Assembly (NCBI RefSeq): GCF_014196225.1
Contig: NZ_JACIDI010000001.1
Coordinates: 124,001 to 188,000 of the forward strand
Reading direction: 5' to 3'
Source: Bacteroides pyogenes
GTDB taxonomy: Bacteria; Bacteroidota; Bacteroidia; Bacteroidales; Bacteroidaceae
DNA: 64,000 nt
Numbering within the stretch: the first letter of the stretch is position 1; each line of letters begins with the position of its first letter. The position numbers and the translations under genes were made by a program. Of the stretch, positions 1-8,654 are shown in pieces. The notes under the pieces are model-generated. The model did not search any database. It was not told the origin of the DNA and saw nothing but the letters and a program-made list of their open reading frames with translations.

Positions 1-4
1 ATAG

Positions 5-47
5 AAGGAATTGCCTCTGATGATAAACGGAGATAATTCCTTTTTCA
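5..47 (+). terminator. Probable terminator of an upstream gene outside the window
   Basis: AAGGAATT (5-12) pairs with AATTCCTT (35-42), with a small inner CTC/GAG pairing, and is followed at once by a T-rich run. It would end a forward gene lying to the left of the window. Seen directly in sequence; activity inferred. Confidence 0.5.
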
Positions 48-76
48 TTTTATTTTAATCTTAAAACTGATTTGTT

Positions 77-2122
77 ATGAAAAAATACATGATAGAGATG
101 ATGGCCTCCGCTATGTTGTTTGCCTCTTGCGGAGGCATCAAAAAAGAAACATCCGAAAACGGAAAAAACGAATATATAGTGGAACAATTTGCAGATTTAC
201 AAATATTAAGGTATAAAGTTCCCGGTTTTGAGGAGCTGACGTTGAAGCAAAAGGAATTGGTGTATTATTTAACGCAGGCAGCACTTGAGGGGAGGGATAT
301 TCTGTTCGACCAGAACGGAAAATACAACCTGAGGATACGGCGGATGCTTGAAGCTGTATACACGAACTATCAGGGCAATAAAACAAACTCTGATTTCAAG
401 AATATGGAAGTTTACCTGAAAAGAGTCTGGTTTTCAAATGGTATTCATCATCATTACGGTTCAGAGAAATTTGTGCCGCACTTTTCGCAGGAATTCTTGC
501 GAGAAGCTGTGTTGAATGTTGATTCGAAAGAGCTTCCACTGGCCGATGGGCAAACAGCTTCGCAATTATGCGATGAGCTTTTCCCCGTGATTTTCGATGC
601 TTCTGTCATGCCCAAGCGGGTGAATCAGACTGATGGAGAAGACTTGTTGCTCACATCAGCTTGCAATTACTACGATGGAGTAACCCAGCAAGAAGCGGAA
701 AAGTTTTATAATTCGATGAAAGATCCTAAAGATGAGACTCCCGTTTCTTACGGACTGAACAGCCGCCTGGTGAAAGAAGAAGGCAAGATAAAAGAGAAAA
801 CATGGAAAGTGGGCGGACTATATACAGAGGCCATTGAAAAGATCGTTCATTGGCTGAAAAAGGCGGAAAACGTGGCGGAGAATGATGCGCAGAAAGCTGT
901 AATCGGGAAGCTGGTTCGTTTTTATGAAACCGGCAGCTTGAAAGATTTCGACGAGTACTCCATTCTTTGGGTCAAGGATTTGGATTCCCGCATTGATTTT
1001 GTGAACGGCTTCACTGAAACCTATGGCGATCCGCTGGGAATGAAAGCCAGTTGGGAGGCTTTGGTGAACTTTAAAGATCTCGAAGCTACTCGCCGGACAG
1101 AAATTATCAGCAGTAACGCGCAATGGTTCGAAAGAAATTCTCCGGTAGACGACTCCTTCAAGAGAGAGGAGGTGAAGGGCGTTTCGGCTAAAGTAATTAC
1201 CGCAGCTATCCTTGCCGGCGATTTGTATCCTGCCACGGCCATCGGTATAAATCTTCCCAATGCCAACTGGATTCGGGCGCATCACGGGTCGAAATCGGTT
1301 ACGATAGGAAATATTACGGATGCTTACAACAAAGCTGCTCATGGCAACGGGTTTAACGAAGAGTTCGTGTATAGCGATGAAGAGAAACAGCTGATTGATA
1401 AATACGGAGATTTGACCGGAGAACTTCATACCGATTTGCATGAATGCTTGGGGCATGGCTCCGGAAAATTGCTCCCCGGAGTCGATCCGGATGCGCTGAA
1501 GGCTTATGGCTCTACTATCGAAGAGGCGCGTGCCGACTTGTTCGGACTATATTACGTCGCCGATCCGAAGTTGGTGGAACTGAAGCTTGTTCCTGATGCG
1601 GATGCCTATAAAGCCGAATACTATACATTTCTTATGAACGGTTTGATGACTCAGCTGGTACGTATCCTGCCGGGGAATGAGATCGAAGAGGCTCACATGC
1701 GTAACCGGCAATTGATTGCCCGTTGGGTGTTTGAAAAGGCTTCGACGGATAAAGCTGTGGAAATGATCGAAAAGAACGGGAAAACATACGTGGTGGTAAA
1801 CGATTATCAGAAAGTCCGTACTTTGTTCGGTGAACTTCTGGCGGAAATCCAGCGAATCAAGTCGACGGGTGATTTTAATGCGGCACGCTCGTTGGTGGAG
1901 AAGTATGCGGTGAAAGTAGACCCCGTATTGCATGCCGAGGTGTTGGAGCGTTACAAACGATTAAATCTGGCTCCTTACAAAGGATTTGTAAATCCTAAAT
2001 ATGAATTGGCCACAGACAAGAATGGAAACGTTACGGATGTGACCGTTTCTTACGACGAGGGATATGCCGAACAAATGTTGCGTTATAGCCGCGACTATTC
2101 TCCGCTGCCCTCTGTAAACTAA
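77..2122 (+). CDS. Dipeptidyl peptidase III-like zinc peptidase (M49), lipoprotein
   Basis: The 681-residue protein has the M49 zinc site: H455-E-C-L-G-H460 provides two His ligands and the catalytic Glu, and the second motif E482-E-A-R-A-D487 fits the EExxAE/D element that carries the third ligand. The family releases dipeptides from the N-terminus of peptides. The N-terminus is a lipoprotein signal ending in a lipobox (FASC, Cys about 19), so the mature enzyme should be anchored in the envelope rather than cytosolic like eukaryotic DPP III. Length fits bacterial members. It is followed 15 bp later by an AlkD-like gene on the same strand. Substrate is not predictable; peptide scavenging is an inference. 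Confidence 0.9.
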   Translation: MKKYMIEMMASAMLFASCGGIKKETSENGKNEYIVEQFADLQILRYKVPGFEELTLKQKELVYYLTQAALEGRDILFDQNGKYNLRIRRMLEAVYTNYQGNKTNSDFKNMEVYLKRVWFSNGIHHHYGSEKFVPHFSQEFLREAVLNVDSKELPLADGQTASQLCDELFPVIFDASVMPKRVNQTDGEDLLLTSACNYYDGVTQQEAEKFYNSMKDPKDETPVSYGLNSRLVKEEGKIKEKTWKVGGLYTEAIEKIVHWLKKAENVAENDAQKAVIGKLVRFYETGSLKDFDEYSILWVKDLDSRIDFVNGFTETYGDPLGMKASWEALVNFKDLEATRRTEIISSNAQWFERNSPVDDSFKREEVKGVSAKVITAAILAGDLYPATAIGINLPNANWIRAHHGSKSVTIGNITDAYNKAAHGNGFNEEFVYSDEEKQLIDKYGDLTGELHTDLHECLGHGSGKLLPGVDPDALKAYGSTIEEARADLFGLYYVADPKLVELKLVPDADAYKAEYYTFLMNGLMTQLVRILPGNEIEEAHMRNRQLIARWVFEKASTDKAVEMIEKNGKTYVVVNDYQKVRTLFGELLAEIQRIKSTGDFNAARSLVEKYAVKVDPVLHAEVLERYKRLNLAPYKGFVNPKYELATDKNGNVTDVTVSYDEGYAEQMLRYSRDYSPLPSVN

Positions 2123-2137
2123 TGCTTATATTTAAAT

Positions 2138-2800
2138 ATGGATATAAAAGAACAACTAAAAGAAATCAAGACACAGCTCCGTTTATCTATGAACGGAGCT
2201 GTGTCCCAAAGCATGCGAGAGAAAGGATTGACGTATAAACTGAATTTTGGAGTGGAACTTCCGCGTATAAAAGCTATCGCCGCCGGATACGAGAAAAGTC
2301 ATGATTTGGCGCAAGCCTTATGGAAAGAAGATATACGCGAATGCAAAATTCTGGCGGGAATGTTGCAACCCATTGATACTTTTTATCCGGAGATTGCCGA
2401 TATTTGGGTGGAATCTATCCGGAATACAGAAATTGCGGAACTGACCTGTATGAATCTTTTCCAGCATTTGCCTTACGCTCCGGCCAAATCTTTTCATTGG
2501 ATAGCCGATGAGAGGGAGTATGTGCAGGTTTGCGGTTTTTTGACTATTGCCCGGCTTCTGGTGAAAAAAGGAGATATGACCGAAAGAGCTTCCGGTGAAC
2601 TCCTCGATCAAGCCATCTGTGCAATACATTCGGAAAGTCATACCGTACGAAACGCAGCCATGCTGGCCATCAGGAAGTATATGCAACACAGCGAAGAACA
2701 TGCTTTCAGGGTATGTCGTCTGGTGGAAAAAATGTCCGATTCTTGCACGGAAGCCGAACAGATGCTGTATAATATGGTGCGTCAGGAGGTAGACAGGTGA
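2138..2800 (+). CDS. DNA alkylation repair protein (AlkD/HEAT-like family)
   Basis: A 220-residue, all-helical protein that I recognise as the DNA alkylation repair (AlkC/AlkD-like, HEAT-repeat) family, which flips or excises alkylated bases. The helical pattern includes a segment near residues 60-120 (ALWKEDIRE..., LTCMNLFQHLPYA) typical of Bacteroides members. There is no signal peptide, so it is cytosolic. Only 15 bp separate it from the DPP III gene, so the two may be cotranscribed. A dedicated promoter for the next gene lies just downstream. Catalytic residues were not assigned with certainty and glycosylase activity is inferred from the family. Confidence 0.75.
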   Translation: MDIKEQLKEIKTQLRLSMNGAVSQSMREKGLTYKLNFGVELPRIKAIAAGYEKSHDLAQALWKEDIRECKILAGMLQPIDTFYPEIADIWVESIRNTEIAELTCMNLFQHLPYAPAKSFHWIADEREYVQVCGFLTIARLLVKKGDMTERASGELLDQAICAIHSESHTVRNAAMLAIRKYMQHSEEHAFRVCRLVEKMSDSCTEAEQMLYNMVRQEVDR

Positions 2801-2873
2801 TACATGGCCGATATACTTGTCACAGAATGTGGAGATATATCGGCTTTCCATTTTGATAAATATTCAAAAACCT

Positions 2874-2903
2874 TTTGCTTTCCGCAAAAAACGCTTAACT
2901 TTG
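2874..2903 (+). promoter_or_regulatory. Bacteroides-type promoter of the Fur-family gene
   Basis: TTTG at 2874-2877 and TAACTTTG at 2896-2903 are separated by 18 bp, matching the -33 TTTG / -7 TAnnTTTG consensus. It sits inside an open in-frame extension upstream of the regulator and therefore argues that translation starts at the ATG at 2927, not further upstream. Confidence 0.7.
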
Positions 2904-2926
2904 TTGGCGCTAATTTTGTGCTGCTG

Positions 2927-3415
2927 ATGGAAACTCGAAATGTGAAAGATACGGTCAGGCAGATATTCACTGAATATCTTACAGCGAACGGGCATCGCAA
3001 GACCCCCGAACGATATGCTATACTTGATACTATTTATTCCATCGACGGACATTTTGATATTGATATGCTCTATCTCAGAATGATGGAGCAAGAAAACTTC
3101 CGGGTAAGCCGCGCAACGCTTTACAATACCATTATTCTGCTTATCAATGCCCGTCTGGTCATCAAACACCAGTTCGGAACTTCCTCCCAATACGAGAAAT
3201 CATACAATCGCGAAACGCACCATCATCAGATATGTACTCAGTGTGGCAAGGTTACCGAATTTCAGGATACCGAGTTGAAACGCGCCATTGAGAATACGAA
3301 GCTAAACCGCTTCCAGCTTTCGCATTATACATTGTATGTGTACGGGTTGTGCAGCAAATGCGACAAGGCGAATAAAAGAAAGAGAGTAAATAACAACAAT
3401 AAGAAAAAAAAATGA
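2927..3415 (+). CDS. Fur-family (Fur/PerR-like) metal-dependent repressor
   Basis: 162 residues from the ATG at 2927, chosen because a good promoter ends at 2903; the frame is open from 2804 but the longer product would need a start upstream of the promoter. The N-terminal winged helix carries the Fur-type recognition region (RVSRATLYNTI). The dimerisation domain has the HHHQICTQCG metal/zinc motif and a second CxxC (CSKC) near the C-terminus, implying a structural zinc site. The Lys/Arg/Asn-rich tail is low complexity. The stop codon overlaps the purA start (ATGA at 3412-3415), so the regulator and purA are translationally coupled. Whether it senses iron, peroxide or zinc cannot be told. Confidence 0.85.
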   Translation: METRNVKDTVRQIFTEYLTANGHRKTPERYAILDTIYSIDGHFDIDMLYLRMMEQENFRVSRATLYNTIILLINARLVIKHQFGTSSQYEKSYNRETHHHQICTQCGKVTEFQDTELKRAIENTKLNRFQLSHYTLYVYGLCSKCDKANKRKRVNNNNKKKK

Positions 3416-4680
3416 AATTAGATGTTCTATTAGGATTACAATGGGGTGATGAAGGTAAAGGAAAAGTAGTCGATGTTTTAACACCCGGATACGATGTAAT
3501 CGCTCGCTTTCAAGGCGGACCGAATGCCGGTCACACACTTGAGTTCGAAGGGCAGAAATATGTGCTTCGCTCCATTCCTTCTGGAATTTTTCAGGGGGAT
3601 AAACTAAATATTATTGGGAACGGTGTGGTGCTTGATCCGGCATTGTTCAAAGCTGAGGCCGAAGCGCTCGAAGCGTCAGGACATCTTTTGAAAGAGCGTT
3701 TGCACATTTCGAAAAAAGCGCATCTCATTCTTCCTACACACCGTTTGTTAGATGTTGCTTATGAGGCTGTCAAAGGAGACGCTAAAGTAGGTACTACCGG
3801 AAAGGGAATCGGTCCTACTTATACCGATAAGGTCAGTCGAAACGGTATCCGTGTAGGAGATATACTGCATGGGTTCGAACGGAAATACGCAGTTGCGAAA
3901 GCGCGTCACGAGCAAATTCTGAAAAGCCTGAACTATGAATACGACCTTACCGAGCAGGAAAAGGCCTGGATGGAAGGTGTAGAATATTTGAAACAATTCT
4001 TTTTGGTGGACAGTGAGCATGAAATCAACAATTTCCTGAGGGAAGGAAAGAGCGTACTTTGCGAGGGTGCCCAAGGGACAATGCTTGATATCGATTTCGG
4101 TTCTTACCCGTTTGTGACCTCTTCCAATACAGTCTGTGCCGGTGCATGCACGGGGCTTGGAGTGGCTCCGAACCGTATCGGTGAAGTTTACGGTATTTTC
4201 AAAGCGTATTGTACGCGTGTGGGAGCTGGACCGTTCCCGACGGAGCTGTTTGACGAAACCGGCGACAAGATGTGTACGCTCGGACATGAGTTCGGTTCGG
4301 TGACAGGACGTAAGCGCCGTTGCGGATGGATCGATTTGGTTGCCTTGAAGTATTCCGTAATGGTTAACGGTGTGACCAAACTCATTATGATGAAGAGTGA
4401 TGTGCTCGATACTTTCCAGACGATCAAGGCTTGTGTAGCTTACCGATTGAATGGTGAGGAGATCGATTATTTCCCTTATGATATCGAAGAAAATTTGGAG
4501 CCTGTATATGCCGAACTTCCCGGATGGATGACGGATATGACTAAAATGAAGAGCGAAGATGAGTTCCCCGAAGAATTCAATGCGTACCTGACATTCCTGG
4601 AAGAACAGCTCGGCGTAGAAATCAAGATTGTGTCTGTAGGGCCGGACAGAGAGCAGACTATTGAGCGTTATACGGAATAA
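3412..4680 (+). CDS. purA: Adenylosuccinate synthase
   Basis: 422 residues with the family GTP/IMP-binding signature WGDEGKGK at 11-18 and GPNAGHT at 36-42. The enzyme joins IMP and aspartate using GTP, the first committed step to AMP, in the cytosol. Length is normal for bacterial PurA. Its start overlaps the stop of the Fur-like gene by 4 bp, so it is probably expressed from the promoter at 2874-2903. A hairpin followed by a T-rich tract lies 30 bp after the stop. Pairing of a Fur-type regulator with purA is a positional observation, with no proof that purines and metal are co-regulated. Confidence 0.96.
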   Translation: MKLDVLLGLQWGDEGKGKVVDVLTPGYDVIARFQGGPNAGHTLEFEGQKYVLRSIPSGIFQGDKLNIIGNGVVLDPALFKAEAEALEASGHLLKERLHISKKAHLILPTHRLLDVAYEAVKGDAKVGTTGKGIGPTYTDKVSRNGIRVGDILHGFERKYAVAKARHEQILKSLNYEYDLTEQEKAWMEGVEYLKQFFLVDSEHEINNFLREGKSVLCEGAQGTMLDIDFGSYPFVTSSNTVCAGACTGLGVAPNRIGEVYGIFKAYCTRVGAGPFPTELFDETGDKMCTLGHEFGSVTGRKRRCGWIDLVALKYSVMVNGVTKLIMMKSDVLDTFQTIKACVAYRLNGEEIDYFPYDIEENLEPVYAELPGWMTDMTKMKSEDEFPEEFNAYLTFLEEQLGVEIKIVSVGPDREQTIERYTE

Positions 4681-4710
4681 TTGTTATTTAAAATACTAAA
4701 ATCTAAAAAC

Positions 4711-4760
4711 AGACCTCATTTCGCTTTCCTTTTATAAAAGAGCAGGTGAGGTCTTCTTTT
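4711..4760 (+). terminator. Probable terminator after purA
   Basis: AGACCTCA (4711-4718) pairs with TGAGGTCT (4747-4754), followed by TCTTTT. The 28-nt loop contains an inner TTTTATAAAA palindrome. It separates fur-purA from the fucosidase gene. Confidence 0.55.
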
Positions 4761-4768
4761 CTACTATC

Positions 4769-6070
4769 ATGAAACACGTTATTACTTTGCTTTTGTTATT
4801 CGGAATGAGCTTGAGTACTTCGGCTCAGAATTCTTATCGCCCTTCTGCGGAAAATATCAAAGCCCGTGAAGAGTTTCAGGATAATAAGTTCGGCATTTTT
4901 CTTCATTGGGGGCTGTATGCCATGCTCGCCACGGGTGAGTGGACAATGACAAACAAAGACTTGAATTATCAGGAATATGCCAAACTGGCAGGCGGCTTTT
5001 ATCCTTCTAAGTTTAATGCGGAGCAATGGGTAGAAGCTATTAAGGCTTCCGGAGCAAAGTATATCTGCTTTACTACACGTCATCACGAAGGATTTTCTAT
5101 GTTCGATACCCGCTATTCGGACTACAATGTAGTGAAAGCTACTCCTTTCAAACGGGATATTGTGAAAGAACTGGCGGATGCTTGCGCCAAACACGGTATC
5201 AAACTCCATCTCTATTACTCTCATCTCGACTGGGCACGAGAAGATTATCCGTGGGGGCGTACCGGACGTGGTACGGGACGCTCGAATCCGAAAGGAGACT
5301 GGCCGACTTATTATCAGTTCATGAATAATCAGCTGACGGAACTGCTGACCAACTACGGACCCATAGGCGCCGTTTGGTTCGACGGATGGTGGGATCAGGA
5401 TCAGAATCCCGGATTTGATTGGGAGCTTCCCCGACAGTATGAATTGATTCATAGGCTTCAACCGGCTTGTTTGATAGGGAACAACCATCATCAGACACCT
5501 TTCGACGGAGAGGACATTCAGATATTCGAGCGCGACCTGCCCGGTGAAAACAAAGCGGGCCTTTCGGGACAGAGCATCAGTCGGCTGCCGTTGGAAACTT
5601 GCGAAACCATGAACGGGATGTGGGGATATAAGATGACCGACCAGAATTATAAATCCGCCAAGACACTGATTCATTACTTGGTGAAGGCTGCCGGAAAGAA
5701 CGCCAATCTGCTGATGAATATCGGTCCCCAACCCGATGGCGAACTGCCTGCCGTAGCGGTGCAGCGATTGAAAGAAGTAGGAGAGTGGATGAAGCAATAC
5801 GGTGAGACGATTTACGGAACGAGAGGCGGTATGGTGGATCCGCACGATTGGGGAGTGACAACGCAAAAGGGCAATAAACTTTACGTGCATATTCTTTCTC
5901 TGCAAGATAAAGCGTTGTTTTTGCCTTTGACAGAGCGAAAGGTGAAAAAGGCGATTTTATTTAAAGACGGTTCGCCCGTCCGCTTCTCAAAGAGCAGGAA
6001 CGGAGTTTTGCTTGAATTTTCAGAAGTACCTCAAGACATCGACTGTGTGGTTGAGTTGGTAATAGAATGA
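4769..6070 (+). CDS. Secreted alpha-L-fucosidase (GH29)
   Basis: 433 residues with a Sec signal peptide (first 20 residues, ending TSAQ). GH29 hallmarks are visible: HWGLYA near residue 46, TTRHHEGF near 110, and VWFDGWW where D205 is the expected catalytic nucleophile. The family releases alpha-linked L-fucose from glycans such as mucin or Lewis-type structures by a retaining mechanism. The protein consists of the catalytic barrel plus a short C-terminal beta domain, with no extra carbohydrate-binding module. It is flanked by housekeeping genes and no SusC/D or other glycosidase is adjacent, so it is a stand-alone enzyme here. The general acid residue was not assigned. Confidence 0.93.
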   Translation: MKHVITLLLLFGMSLSTSAQNSYRPSAENIKAREEFQDNKFGIFLHWGLYAMLATGEWTMTNKDLNYQEYAKLAGGFYPSKFNAEQWVEAIKASGAKYICFTTRHHEGFSMFDTRYSDYNVVKATPFKRDIVKELADACAKHGIKLHLYYSHLDWAREDYPWGRTGRGTGRSNPKGDWPTYYQFMNNQLTELLTNYGPIGAVWFDGWWDQDQNPGFDWELPRQYELIHRLQPACLIGNNHHQTPFDGEDIQIFERDLPGENKAGLSGQSISRLPLETCETMNGMWGYKMTDQNYKSAKTLIHYLVKAAGKNANLLMNIGPQPDGELPAVAVQRLKEVGEWMKQYGETIYGTRGGMVDPHDWGVTTQKGNKLYVHILSLQDKALFLPLTERKVKKAILFKDGSPVRFSKSRNGVLLEFSEVPQDIDCVVELVIE

Positions 6071-6092
6071 TTTTTTAGCTAATTCTTCCTAA

Positions 6093-6117
6093 AATGCCGG
6101 GGAGACTTTTCGGCATT
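6093..6117 (+). terminator. Possible terminator after the fucosidase
   Basis: AATGCCG (6093-6099) pairs with CGGCATT (6111-6117), loop 11 nt, with a pyrimidine-rich stretch downstream but no immediate T-run. Weak rho-independent candidate. Confidence 0.4.
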
Positions 6118-6198
6118 CGTTCTTTCCTCTTATTTTTGGCAAGCGATTTGTGTATTAACGGTAAAGTGTAGAATATAATAAATTAATAAATAGAAATT

Positions 6199-6894
6199 AT
6201 GGGAAATGGAGTTATAGGAATCCAATGGATTATATTTATCGGTGTGGCTTTAGTGAGTTGGCTGGTTCAGATGAATCTCCAACGTAAATTCAAGAAATAT
6301 TCGAAGATAGCTACGGGCAATGGGATGACCGGACGAGATGTGGCTTTGAAAATGCTTCACGATAATGGTATATACGATGTGCAGGTGACGCATGTACGCG
6401 GTCAGTTGACCGACCATTACAATCCGGTGAACAAAACCGTGAATTTGAGTGAGGGGGTGTACGAGAGCAACAGCATCATGGCTGCCGCTGTGGCAGCTCA
6501 TGAGTGCGGACACGCCGTTCAGCATGCACGTATGTATGCACCGTTGAAAATGCGCAGCGCTTTGGTGCCGGTGGTGAACTTTGCTTCTTCCATTATGACT
6601 TGGGTATTGTTGGCAGGAATAATGCTGGTGAATACATTTCCGCAACTGCTATTGGCAGGTATCGTTTTGTTTGCAACCACCACGTTGTTCAGTTTCATTA
6701 CACTGCCGGTAGAAATAAATGCAAGTAAGCGTGCGTTGGTGTGGCTTAACTCTTCCGGCATTACCAATTCGTTCAATCATTCACAGGCTGAAGATGCGCT
6801 CCGCTCCGCCGCTTATACGTATGTGGTTGCCGCTTTGGGATCGTTGGCTACCTTGGTTTACTATATTTTAATTTTCATGGGGAGAAGAGACTGA
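6199..6894 (+). CDS. Membrane zinc metallopeptidase (YugP-like)
   Basis: 231 residues, recognisable as the neutral zinc metallopeptidase family (B. subtilis YugP-like). H101-E-C-G-H105 is the HExxH zinc site, preceded by the AAAVAAHE context typical of the family. There is an N-terminal membrane segment (about residues 5-22), two adjacent hydrophobic segments after the active site (about 130-175) and one at the C-terminus (about 207-226), so it is an integral membrane protein. Substrates are unknown for the family. It is followed by hisS, which has its own promoter-like element. Confidence 0.85.
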   Translation: MGNGVIGIQWIIFIGVALVSWLVQMNLQRKFKKYSKIATGNGMTGRDVALKMLHDNGIYDVQVTHVRGQLTDHYNPVNKTVNLSEGVYESNSIMAAAVAAHECGHAVQHARMYAPLKMRSALVPVVNFASSIMTWVLLAGIMLVNTFPQLLLAGIVLFATTTLFSFITLPVEINASKRALVWLNSSGITNSFNHSQAEDALRSAAYTYVVAALGSLATLVYYILIFMGRRD

Positions 6895-6937
6895 GAAATA
6901 TGTAAGACTCAGTTTAGGCATATTCGATAATTTGCCG

Positions 6938-6945
6938 TAACTTTG
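6938..6945 (+). promoter_or_regulatory. -7 element of the hisS promoter
   Basis: TAACTTTG at 6938-6945 matches TAnnTTTG. The -33 box is poor (TTTA at 6913-6916). Its position places transcription start just before the ATGs at 6955 and 6976. Confidence 0.45.
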
Positions 6946-6975
6946 CGCATTAAAATGCGATTTAATAAAAAAGAT

Positions 6976-8343
6976 ATGGCAGCAAAACCAAGTATTCCAA
7001 AGGGTACGCGTGATTTCTCGCCGGTAGAAATGGCGAAGCGTAATTATATATTCGATACGATTCGTGATGTATATCATCTGTATGGTTTTCAGCAGATAGA
7101 AACTCCGTCGATGGAGATGCTTTCTACCCTGATGGGAAAATACGGAGATGAAGGCGATAAGCTTCTTTTTAAGATTCAGAATTCCGGAGATTATTTTTCG
7201 GGGATTACCGATGAAGAGCTTTTGAGCCGCAATGCCGCTAAGCTGGCAAGCAAATTTTGCGAAAAAGGTTTGCGTTATGACTTGACCGTTCCCTTTGCCC
7301 GCTATGTGGTGATGCATAGGGAAGATATCGCGTTTCCTTTCAAACGCTATCAGATTCAGCCTGTTTGGCGTGCCGATCGTCCGCAAAAGGGACGTTACCG
7401 GGAGTTTTATCAGTGCGATGCCGATGTGGTGGGCAGCGATTCGTTGGTGAACGAGGTGGAATTGATGCAGATCATCGATACTGTGTTCAGTCGTTTTGGC
7501 ATCCGTGTGTGCATTGAGATCAACAACCGGAAAATTTTGTCGGGAATCGCCGAAATTATCGGTGAAGCCGATAAGATAGTCGATATTACGGTAGCCATCG
7601 ACAAGCTCGATAAAATCGGTCTCGACAATGTGAACGCCGAATTGAAGGAAAAAGGTATCGGCGGAGAAGCGATAGCCAAGCTGCAACCGATTATTTTGCT
7701 GAGCGGCACGAATGCGGAGAAATTGGCTACTTTGAAAGAAGTTTTGTCCGCCAGCGAAATTGGTCTGAAAGGCGTGGAGGAGAGTGAGTTTATTCTTCGT
7801 ACGCTCCAAGCCATGAACTTGAAGAATGAGATAGAGTTGGACCTGACGTTGGCGCGTGGACTGAATTATTATACGGGCGCCATCTTTGAAGTGAAAGCGT
7901 TGGACGTACAGATAGGCAGCATTACCGGCGGCGGGCGTTACGACAACCTGACCGGAGTGTTCGGCATGGCAGGCGTGTCCGGAGTAGGCATTTCTTTTGG
8001 TGCCGACCGTATCTTCGACGTGTTGAATCAACTCGACCTTTATCCGAAAGAAGCGGTGAACGGCACGGAAATCATGTTTGTCAACTTCGGTGAAAAAGAG
8101 GCGGCCTTTTCTATGAATATGCTTGCTAAAGTACGTGCCGCAGGCATTCGTGCGGAAATATTCCCCGACAGCGCCAAAATGAAAAAGCAAATGGGTTATG
8201 CCAACGCAAAACAGATTCCTTTTGTGGCTATAGTCGGAGAAAATGAAATGAACGAAGGAAAGGCGATGCTTAAGAATATGGAGTCCGGAGAGCAACAGCT
8301 TGTTTCGGTGGAAGAACTGATTGCAAAGCTTCAGGAAAATTGA
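6976..8343 (+). CDS. hisS: Histidyl-tRNA synthetase
   Basis: 455 residues from the ATG at 6976 ([14 protein letters not shown]), the usual N-terminus of Bacteroides HisRS; in-frame codons at 6943 and 6955 lie in or directly after the promoter and are less likely. It is a class II synthetase: motif 1 region with GTRDFSP, motif 2 around [20 protein letters not shown] (residues about 115-135), the histidine-specific [10 protein letters not shown], and motif 3 GGGRYDNL with GISFGADR. It charges tRNA-His in the cytosol. The C-terminal anticodon-binding domain is complete. It is convergent with the hydrogenase operon. Confidence 0.96.
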   Translation: MAAKPSIPKGTRDFSPVEMAKRNYIFDTIRDVYHLYGFQQIETPSMEMLSTLMGKYGDEGDKLLFKIQNSGDYFSGITDEELLSRNAAKLASKFCEKGLRYDLTVPFARYVVMHREDIAFPFKRYQIQPVWRADRPQKGRYREFYQCDADVVGSDSLVNEVELMQIIDTVFSRFGIRVCIEINNRKILSGIAEIIGEADKIVDITVAIDKLDKIGLDNVNAELKEKGIGGEAIAKLQPIILLSGTNAEKLATLKEVLSASEIGLKGVEESEFILRTLQAMNLKNEIELDLTLARGLNYYTGAIFEVKALDVQIGSITGGGRYDNLTGVFGMAGVSGVGISFGADRIFDVLNQLDLYPKEAVNGTEIMFVNFGEKEAAFSMNMLAKVRAAGIRAEIFPDSAKMKKQMGYANAKQIPFVAIVGENEMNEGKAMLKNMESGEQQLVSVEELIAKLQEN

Positions 8344-8654
8344 TACCGTTTGCTGAACACCTTGTCAGCTGTAAACCGCACATGTTGACATCGACACTGA
8401 ATAATAGAAAAACTGCTGCAAGGAATTTCATTGGTTATTGATACCAAGCAAAATCTTTTGTGTTCAAAAGGTTAGTCTGAAAAGTTGATTCTTCCAATGG
8501 TGGCTTTTGGCTGAATATACGACTTTGCTTGTTCTCCAATCCGCTCTTTATTTTTATTTCGGTTTCTTTATTCCGGTGTTTAAAGAGGTTTCGGGAATGC
8601 TTTTGTCTTTGATGTATATCGTTCGAATGGCTTCCGGAAAGGTTCATGGATTCT
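8344..8654. other. Intergenic spacer between convergent hisS and hydF
   Basis: 311 bp between two stop codons. No convincing gene, hairpin-plus-T-run or tandem repeat was found; a short reverse open frame (8435-8647) has no recognisable features. Confidence 0.6.

Noticed and set aside
6868..8295. Long reverse open frame (475 codons) opposite hisS
   Set aside because: Lies antisense to a complete hisS and has no recognisable motif.
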